A DNA stretch of 31,465 nucleotides from a bacterium (GTDB lineage: Bacteria; 4484-113; JAGGVC01), in NCBI GenBank assembly GCA_039961635.1, contig JABRWB010000067.1, positions 1 through 31,465 of the forward strand, given 5' to 3'. The position numbers and the translations under genes are program-made. Positions 23,899 through 29,936 of the stretch are shown here, in pieces (position 1 is the stretch's first letter; every line of letters starts with the position of its first letter). Under the pieces are notes generated by a model. The model had not been told where the DNA came from, did not search any database, and saw only the letters and a program-made list of their open reading frames with translations.

Positions 23899-25173
23899 GT
23901 GATTTACAAATCCAGAGAGGAGAAAATCATAGGCGCAGCGTGGAGGGCGCTTGGCGCGCCGAAGCTGCCGCCGGGCCCCTACGGCGCGGATACCGAGGCG
24001 TCTGTACGCCGCGCGCTGCTGGATGGAAATTTCGACGCGCGTTCGGTTTTTGGCGGTCCCGCGCTATTCGCGTTGCAGGAGGCTGCAAAAGTGCCGCTCG
24101 GCGACGATTGCGCGGTTTGGAACACGGGAAAATTCAGCCTACTTTCAACCACGGACATGTTGGTTGAAGGAACGCACTTTATATTGCCCGAAAAGCGAAC
24201 GATACCGCGGCCGACGCGCCCCGAATACGCGGATCCGCGAGACCGGCTTGGCTCGCTGTTCAACCTTGGTTGGAAATCGCTTGCCGTAAACGTGAGCGAC
24301 ATAGCCGCATGCGGGGGATTGCCGGTGGGATACCTGGTGAGCCTTGGAATCCCGCCGGAAACCAAAGATGCGGAAATCTCCGCCTTCACGAAGGGCGTCG
24401 CGAAGGCCTCGCGCGCGTTCCGAGTCCGCGTTTTCGGCGGCGACCTGGTTTCGTCCCAGTGCTGGATTGTATCGGTGACGGTGCTGGGCATCGCGGAAAA
24501 CGGGCTGGCGGTCGGCCGTGCTGGCGCCGCGCCGGGCGATCACATCCTTGTAACCGGGGACATCGGCCTCGCAAGGACAGGAATGGAAGTGTTGTACCCC
24601 GCGCTTTCCGGCTTGCCGAGACATATCGTTCCTGATATATCCGGGTTTCCCGAGTCCGTGAAGACCTTCACCAGACCCGTCGCACAAATCAAGACCGGCC
24701 GAATACTTGCGGCGCGCGGACTTGCCACCGCGATGCTGGACACGTCCGACAGCATCGCCAAGAGCGTCAGGCTTCTATGCGAGGCCGGCGGAACCGGATG
24801 CGTGCTCGAGCTGGGAGAATTCCGGGCTCATCCGGAAGTGGAGCGATACACGGGAATGCTCGAAAAATCCCCAGAATTGCGCGAAGGCGGCCGGGATATC
24901 GGATACGAGTCCACGTATCTGGAACGCTTCATTCTGGATTCTGCCGAGGATTACCAGCTTCTATTCACGGTTCCGCCGGACGCATTGGATAGGGCGGGCT
25001 TTTTTGCGAAAGCCGCGCCCTCGCAAAATTACATAATCGAGCTTTACCGCAAGGGGGGGAAGGCGATGCGCATCGGCGAGATGACTCGCGGTAAAAAACT
25101 CGTGGTTAACCGCCATGGAAAGCTATACCCGCTCATGGAAAGCGGTTTCGAGCACTTTGGAAAAACCGGTTGA
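23899..25173 (+). CDS. thiL: Thiamine-monophosphate kinase-like protein, enlarged
   Basis: A 424-residue protein, about 100 longer than usual ThiL. GTG 23899 is placed by the extended -10. ATP/Mg and substrate blocks are intact: PLGDDCAVW, STTDMLVEGTHF, AVNVSDIAACGGLPVGYLVS, FGGDLVSS, APGDHILVTGDIG and AEDYQLLFTVPP. The usual D-x-SDG block reads DTSDSIAKS, with Ser replacing Gly. The extra length lies in an N-terminal segment (about residues 1-65), about 20 residues after TTDMLVEG, and a segment near 300-345. The enzyme would phosphorylate thiamine phosphate to thiamine diphosphate. No other thiamine gene is in the window. Confidence 0.85.
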   Translation: MIYKSREEKIIGAAWRALGAPKLPPGPYGADTEASVRRALLDGNFDARSVFGGPALFALQEAAKVPLGDDCAVWNTGKFSLLSTTDMLVEGTHFILPEKRTIPRPTRPEYADPRDRLGSLFNLGWKSLAVNVSDIAACGGLPVGYLVSLGIPPETKDAEISAFTKGVAKASRAFRVRVFGGDLVSSQCWIVSVTVLGIAENGLAVGRAGAAPGDHILVTGDIGLARTGMEVLYPALSGLPRHIVPDISGFPESVKTFTRPVAQIKTGRILAARGLATAMLDTSDSIAKSVRLLCEAGGTGCVLELGEFRAHPEVERYTGMLEKSPELREGGRDIGYESTYLERFILDSAEDYQLLFTVPPDALDRAGFFAKAAPSQNYIIELYRKGGKAMRIGEMTRGKKLVVNRHGKLYPLMESGFEHFGKTG

Positions 25174-25176
25174 CGG

Positions 25177-26436
25177 CTATCCGCGCCTGACCTTGATCGT
25201 GCGCGGCATTTTGCCAAAATCTCGCATTGACTTGATGCGCTCCATCACGAACGGAGTCACAAGAGTGTCGGCGCTTATCAGCAGGATTCCATTGGCATCG
25301 TATACATTGTCCGCGACAACATCCCGAAGCTTCAGCTCATCCACCGGAATGTCCATCGAAGGAGTTTTTGGCGCGGATTCTTCTTCCGAAAGAATCGCTG
25401 CAATCGCAGGCTTGAGATTTGGATCGAATTTTGTTCCCATGCCGGCACAGACCAAGTCCAAAGCCGATTTTCGCGAATGTCGCACTCCCGTTTTTCTGCC
25501 GTTCAAGGTTTCGTCCACCTCGTCCGCGAGCGAAAGAATCCTTGCACCAAGCGGAATCGCGTCGCCGGCGAGCCCGTCGGGATACCCGCTGCCGTTGTAC
25601 CTTTCCTGGTGAAACTCGACGATTTCCGATACTTCGGTTGCATCGGTCATTTCCTTTATGAGCATTGCTCCGAGCCTCGGGAACTTCCGGTATATCTCCC
25701 TTTTCTCGGCATCCAAATTTTGCGGCGGCACCGCCAGCACCTCGTCGGGCAGGGCGATGTACCCGATTTGATGCAGCAGCGATGCCACATACAGGTGCTT
25801 CACGAACTCCTCGTTCTGACCGATCCGCCTTGCAATGTCGCACGCCAATTTTGCGACACGGCCGCTGTGGCTTCCCTTGAAATATTCCCGTCCCTCAATC
25901 ATACGGCTGAGGATTTCGGCGGAACCTTTGAATCCTTCCTCCGCCGCCGCCTTTTTGTCTTCCAGTTCACGGACAAGCGATGCGAAATGCACTTGAAGCG
26001 AATCCACGCGCTTCCTGTGTTCCTCTATTTCATTGCGGTAATGCCTTTCCGTATCGGCGTGCTTCAAGAACCGCTGAACGTAAGCCAGCAAGACCGACGG
26101 CTCGAACGGTTTTGGGATGAAGCCCGAAACTCCTTGGGCCAAAAGCTCTTTGAGTATCCGCGAGTCGTCAATAACCGAGACGACAATGACAAGAGGGGGC
26201 GGATTCAGCGCCATCGCCTGCACGATTAAATCGTAGCCGTGCATTTTCGGCATCCGCAGGTCGGTCAGGAGCAGCTCAAAAGGATGCTCCTTCAACCTTG
26301 CAAGCCCCTCCTGGCCGGTTTCCGCCAAGGTGCATTCGATACCCGCGTGTTTGAGTGTCGCCGAAATCAGCTCGCGAATCATTTTCTCGTCGTCCACGAC
26401 GAGAACGCGTCCAGCGGACTTTCCCTTTTCCGCCAC
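25177..26436 (-). CDS. Response regulator with degenerate HD-GYP domain
   Basis: A 419-residue protein. GTG 26436 is chosen because GGGGGA lies 5 bases upstream; the frame extends further but without a site. Residues 8-125 are a complete receiver domain with acidic pocket D15/D16, phospho-acceptor D59 (LLTDLRMP) and K109 (PKPF). A coiled linker follows (130-165). Residues 170-320 match HD-GYP: H190, HQERYNGSGYP (276-286) and D305 are kept. The HD motif reads LLHQIGY (H222-Q223) in place of HDIGK, and the next ligand His is replaced by Phe (F252). Loss of these metal ligands suggests no c-di-GMP hydrolysis, so it may act as a sensor or binding protein. It is divergent from tRNA-His. Confidence 0.87.
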   Translation of the reverse strand: MAEKGKSAGRVLVVDDEKMIRELISATLKHAGIECTLAETGQEGLARLKEHPFELLLTDLRMPKMHGYDLIVQAMALNPPPLVIVVSVIDDSRILKELLAQGVSGFIPKPFEPSVLLAYVQRFLKHADTERHYRNEIEEHRKRVDSLQVHFASLVRELEDKKAAAEEGFKGSAEILSRMIEGREYFKGSHSGRVAKLACDIARRIGQNEEFVKHLYVASLLHQIGYIALPDEVLAVPPQNLDAEKREIYRKFPRLGAMLIKEMTDATEVSEIVEFHQERYNGSGYPDGLAGDAIPLGARILSLADEVDETLNGRKTGVRHSRKSALDLVCAGMGTKFDPNLKPAIAAILSEEESAPKTPSMDIPVDELKLRDVVADNVYDANGILLISADTLVTPFVMERIKSMRDFGKMPRTIKVRRG

Positions 26437-26481
26437 TTTTCCCCCTGTAACAAATCCGGACCGATCAAGGCGCCCGCGACG

Positions 26482-26487
26482 ATTATA
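26482..26487 (-). promoter_or_regulatory. -10 of the response-regulator promoter
   Basis: Minus strand TATAAT (26487-26482), preceded directly by TG. Transcription from about 26475 leaves a leader near 38 bases containing the GGGGGA ribosome-binding site. Confidence 0.6.
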
Positions 26488-26530
26488 CATCATTTCGCTT
26501 GGTCGCGTCTTGGCTGCGGCCGCAGACTCG

Positions 26531-26560
26531 TTGACCGCCATGCGGACGCGTGGGTATAAT
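26531..26560 (+). promoter_or_regulatory. Promoter of the tRNA-His/hisS/hutH unit
   Basis: TTGACC (26531-26536), 18-base spacer, consensus TATAAT (26555-26560). Transcription would start near 26567, about 7 bases before the tRNA. No separate promoter is evident between the tRNA and hisS. Confidence 0.85.
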
Positions 26561-26573
26561 GCCCGTTCCGCAT

Positions 26574-26648
26574 GCCGACGTAGCTCAACCCGGTTAGAGC
26601 GCTTGACTGTGGATCAAGAGGTTCTGGGTTCAAATCCCAGCGTCGGTA
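26574..26648 (+). tRNA. tRNA-His (anticodon GTG), lacking encoded G-1
   Basis: A 75-base cloverleaf: acceptor 26574-26580 with 26641-26647, D stem GCTC/GAGC, anticodon stem CTTGA/TCAAG around CTGTGGA (anticodon GTG at 26609-26611), and T stem CTGGG/CCCAG with loop TTCAAAT. The base before position 1 is T, so G-1 is not encoded. Position 73 is A, and the first pair is G1:U72. Most bacterial tRNA-His genes encode G-1 paired with C73. CCA is not encoded (TTTG follows). See the finding on the linked HisRS. Confidence 0.96.
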
Positions 26649-26694
26649 TTTGAATTTCACGGCTGCATACGCCGCCGCACCGAAGGATACCGAT

Positions 26695-28119
26695 ATGTCG
26701 CCCGTCGAACCGAGGACGCTTAAAGGATTCCGCGACATTCTTCCCGCGGAGATGCTTGCGCGCGACCGCGTGATTGATGCAGTGCGCACAACGTACGAAA
26801 AATACGGATTCGTCCCGCTCGGAACGCCCGCGCTGGAAGCGAAGGAAACCCTTCTCGGTTACGGCGAGGAAGCGAACAAACAGATTTACCTTTTCAAGGA
26901 CCGCGACGGCGCGGACGTGGGGCTTCGCTACGACCTGACGGTGCCGCTCTGCCGCGTCATCGCGCAGTATCCGGAGCTGCCGCTGCCTGTCAAGCGCTAC
27001 CAGGTGCAGCCCGTCTGGCGGTTCGACAAGCCCGATCCCGGGCGCTACCGCGAGTTTATCCAATTCGATATAGACACCGTAGGCTCGACGGGTATGGCGG
27101 CGGATGCGGAGATAATCGCCGCGATGTGTGATTCGCTTTCATCGCTTTCGCTCGATTTCCGGCTGCGCATCAGCAACCGCAAGATACTCAACGGGATGCT
27201 GGATTTCGCCGGGATCGCGCGCGATATGGGCGCGTCAGTTATGCGCGTCCTTGACAAGCTCGACAAGCAGGGGCTGGACGCGGTTCTGCTGGAGCTCGGG
27301 CCGGGGCGCGTGGACGCGTCGGGCGACAAAATCCGCGGCCTCGAATTGCCCGGCGAAGCAATCTCGAAAATCGAGCAATTTCTTTCGCTGAACCGCGCTG
27401 CGCGCGCGGAGACGATTGCGGCCGCGCGCGAATTGCTTTCCGGTATCGAGGATGCGGAGGCGGGCCTGTCCGAGCTGGATGAAATCTCCGGCTATCTCGA
27501 TTCGCTGGGAGTTTCGGACGGGCGCGCGTGCATAGACCTTTCGATCGCGCGCGGCCTGGAGTATTACACCGGGCCGGTGTTCGAAGCGGTGCTTGTTGAC
27601 GCGCCGGAATTCGGAAGCGTCGCCGCCGGCGGAAGGTACGACACGCTTATCGAAAAATTCATCGGCAAAAGCATTCCCGCTACCGGCGTTTCGATAGGCG
27701 TGGACAGGCTGGTCGCAGCGATGGCCGCGCTCGGAATGGCCGCGGCGCGCCCTTCCACCGCGGACGTGCTCGTCACGGTTATGGACAAATCGCGGCTCTC
27801 GGATTATTTCGCAATCGCGGGAAAGCTGCGCGCGGAAGGAATCCGTACCGAGGTTTACATGGGAGACGAGAAGGGCATCGGCAAGCAACTGAAGTACGCC
27901 GACCGCCAGGTCATTCCCGTCGCGGTGATAATCGGCACGGACGAGTTCGCCGCCGGCACCGCGTCGATCAAGGATTTGCGAATCACACGCAAAGAGCCTG
28001 CCGCGACCGCGGACATCAAGAACCGCGACGAATGGCTGAAGGCGCGCAAGGGGCAATCCACGGTTCCGCTTGGCGGACTTGCGGGCGAGCTGCGATCCAT
28101 ACTCGCCGAAAGGGAATAG
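26695..28119 (+). CDS. hisS: Histidyl-tRNA synthetase, divergent motif 2
   Basis: A 474-residue class II synthetase. ATG 26695 is chosen because AAGGA (26683-26687) stands 7 bases upstream. An in-frame TTG at 26650 begins 2 bases after the tRNA and has no site. Catalytic blocks: LRYDLTVPLCR (78-88), motif 2 PVWRFDKPDPGRYREF (106-121) followed by FDIDTVGS, RGLEYYTGPVFEA (histidine loop A) and AAGGRYDTLIEKFIG (loop B / motif 3 region), then an anticodon-binding domain ending GTDEFAAGT. The motif 2 loop and the NRKIL / DKLDKQG segment resemble the Caulobacter and eukaryotic type rather than E. coli (RHERPQKGRYRQF). It charges tRNA-His and is 46 bases downstream of it. Confidence 0.96.
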   Translation: MSPVEPRTLKGFRDILPAEMLARDRVIDAVRTTYEKYGFVPLGTPALEAKETLLGYGEEANKQIYLFKDRDGADVGLRYDLTVPLCRVIAQYPELPLPVKRYQVQPVWRFDKPDPGRYREFIQFDIDTVGSTGMAADAEIIAAMCDSLSSLSLDFRLRISNRKILNGMLDFAGIARDMGASVMRVLDKLDKQGLDAVLLELGPGRVDASGDKIRGLELPGEAISKIEQFLSLNRAARAETIAAARELLSGIEDAEAGLSELDEISGYLDSLGVSDGRACIDLSIARGLEYYTGPVFEAVLVDAPEFGSVAAGGRYDTLIEKFIGKSIPATGVSIGVDRLVAAMAALGMAAARPSTADVLVTVMDKSRLSDYFAIAGKLRAEGIRTEVYMGDEKGIGKQLKYADRQVIPVAVIIGTDEFAAGTASIKDLRITRKEPAATADIKNRDEWLKARKGQSTVPLGGLAGELRSILAERE

Positions 28120-28131
28120 GGAGAGCGCATT

Positions 28132-29829
28132 ATGGATGACAGCGGGCATCCTGTTGTAATCACCGGCGGAAGTCTTTCAGTCGAGGAAATCGTGCGCGTC
28201 GCGCGGCGTGGGGCGAAGGTGGAAATCGCGCCGGAAGTGAAGCTTCGCCTTGACAGGATGCGCGCGTGGATGGAAAAGTATGTGAAGGAATCGCTATACT
28301 CCCCCCCCGGCGAAACCGAAAAGGAGCTGCGACGCCGGATGATATACGGCGTGACGACCGGTTTCGGCACGCTCAAGGACAGGCGGCTGCATGACATGGA
28401 TGCCGCGCACAAACTCCAGGAGAATTTGATCGTCAGCCACTGCACCGGCACCGGCCCCGCGTTTTCCGACGAAGTCGTGCGCGCGGTTATGCTCGTGCGC
28501 GCGAACACGCTTGCTGCCGGACGTTCCGGAGTGCGGTACGAACTTTTATCGCGGCTCGTGGAAATGCTGAACAGCGGCGCGCTGCCCGTCGTCCCGGAGC
28601 AGGGCTCGGTAGGAGCCAGCGGCGACCTCGCGCCGATGGCGCACCTCGCGCTTTCGCTCATCGGCAAAGGCCCGGTGCGCTATCGCGGAAAAGAATACGC
28701 GAATCTAGCGGAACTCAACACGAGCACGACGGGCGGGATTCCCGTTTCCGTCGGCGACGCGTTCGAGCTCAAATGCAAGGAAGGGCTGGCGCTGCTCAAC
28801 GGCACGTCCGTTATGGCCGCGCAGGCCGCGCTTGCGCTTCACGACGCGCGGCGGCTTCTGGACTGGGCGGATGCTGCGGGCGCGGTTACGATGGAATCGC
28901 TTCTGGGCGCGACGCGCGCGTTCGATGAAATCGTTTTTTCGGTTTACAAACACCGCGGCGCGGCAATTTCCGCCGGCCACGTGCGCCGGATGACCGCTGG
29001 CAGCGAGCTGGTCAACCGCTCCGCGCAGGTGCATGACCCGTATTCGGTGCGCTGCATTCCGCAGGTGCACGGCGCGGCGCGCGACGCGATCGCGTACGCG
29101 GGTGAAACGATCGAAACCCATCTCGGCGCGATCACCGACGACCCGATTTTCTTCACCGCGGACGAAGTCGAAAAGTCCCCCCCCGCCGACGGCTGGTCGA
29201 AGCGGCTGCACTTCGAGGAGGGCCACTTCCACGGCGAGCCGCTTGCGATGGCGCTGGACATGCTCGCGATCGCGATCGCGGAAATAGCTTCGATAAGCGA
29301 GCGGCGCATCCAGACGCTGCTCGATCCCAACCACAGCCGCGGCCTGCCGGGATGCCTCATAGACAATCCCGTGGGAATCAACTCCGGGTATATGCTCGCG
29401 CAGTACACCGCGGCGTCGCTCGTCAGCGAGAACAAGACGCTTGCGCATCCGGCGTGCGTGGACTCGATTCCGACGTCGGCCAACGCGGAGGATCACGTAA
29501 GCATGGGCGCCTGGGCGGCGCGCAAAGCCCGCCGCGTCGTGGAGAACGCAAGGAACGTACTCGCAATCGAGCTTCTTTGCGCAACCGAGGCGCTTTCGTT
29601 CCGCACTGGGCGGCAGGAAGTGACAGCGGGCGTCGCCGCGGGAAGGAAAAAGCTGGATGCGACGGGCGCGCCCGGCGCGGGGACGCAGTGGGTGTACGAC
29701 CTCGTGAGAATCGATCACGCGATCCCGCACCTGGACGGCGCGGATAGGAATTTGAAGCCGCTTATAGACACCGCCGCGGAGATAATCGGCGCAAGCGACC
29801 TGTCGGAGTTCTTTGGCGTGCCGGGGTAG
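28132..29829 (+). CDS. hutH: Histidine ammonia-lyase (MIO enzyme)
   Basis: A 565-residue protein, ATG 28132, 12 bases after hisS. The cofactor triad Ala162-Ser163-Gly164 lies in GSVGASGDLAPMAHLAL. Tyr72 (MIYGVTTGFG), His103 (LIVSHCTG), the HDPYSVRCIPQVHG block and SANAEDHVSMGAW complete the active site. His103 after Ser is the selectivity signature of histidine over tyrosine or phenylalanine lyases. One usual Gln before EDHVSM is Ala here. The enzyme deaminates L-histidine to urocanate. No hutU, hutI or hutG follows, so the downstream route must be encoded elsewhere or urocanate has another fate. Probably translated from the tRNA-His/hisS transcript. Confidence 0.92.
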   Translation: MDDSGHPVVITGGSLSVEEIVRVARRGAKVEIAPEVKLRLDRMRAWMEKYVKESLYSPPGETEKELRRRMIYGVTTGFGTLKDRRLHDMDAAHKLQENLIVSHCTGTGPAFSDEVVRAVMLVRANTLAAGRSGVRYELLSRLVEMLNSGALPVVPEQGSVGASGDLAPMAHLALSLIGKGPVRYRGKEYANLAELNTSTTGGIPVSVGDAFELKCKEGLALLNGTSVMAAQAALALHDARRLLDWADAAGAVTMESLLGATRAFDEIVFSVYKHRGAAISAGHVRRMTAGSELVNRSAQVHDPYSVRCIPQVHGAARDAIAYAGETIETHLGAITDDPIFFTADEVEKSPPADGWSKRLHFEEGHFHGEPLAMALDMLAIAIAEIASISERRIQTLLDPNHSRGLPGCLIDNPVGINSGYMLAQYTAASLVSENKTLAHPACVDSIPTSANAEDHVSMGAWAARKARRVVENARNVLAIELLCATEALSFRTGRQEVTAGVAAGRKKLDATGAPGAGTQWVYDLVRIDHAIPHLDGADRNLKPLIDTAAEIIGASDLSEFFGVPG

Positions 29830-29863
29830 TAGATGGATGCCTACGGATTTATATAAAAGCGGG

Positions 29864-29883
29864 AAAAAAAACCTCCAAGCAGG
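29864..29883 (-). terminator. Possible weak terminator of the PKD-domain gene
   Basis: On the minus strand an imperfect CCTGCTTGGAGG stem-loop is followed by eight T (complement of the A-run 29864-29871), 54 bases beyond the stop at 29937. The stem is short, so the call is tentative. Confidence 0.3.
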
Positions 29884-29936
29884 CATTTCAACTGAATCCT
29901 ATACCTAAAACGGAGTTAAATCTTCTTTCCCATTGG

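Noticed and set aside
25604-25615. HQE in place of HHE in the HD-GYP domain as a further lesion
   Set aside because: HQE also occurs in active enzymes such as RpfG; only the HD-to-HQ change and the lost His (F252) are counted as degenerate.
26650-26694. TTG start at 26650 for hisS
   Set aside because: It lies 2 bases after the tRNA and lacks a ribosome-binding site; ATG 26695 has AAGGA upstream and the family N-terminus.
28300-29185. C-runs (8-9 bases) in hutH and a G-run in the ligase gene as frameshift sites
   Set aside because: Reading frames and domain motifs continue correctly across each run.
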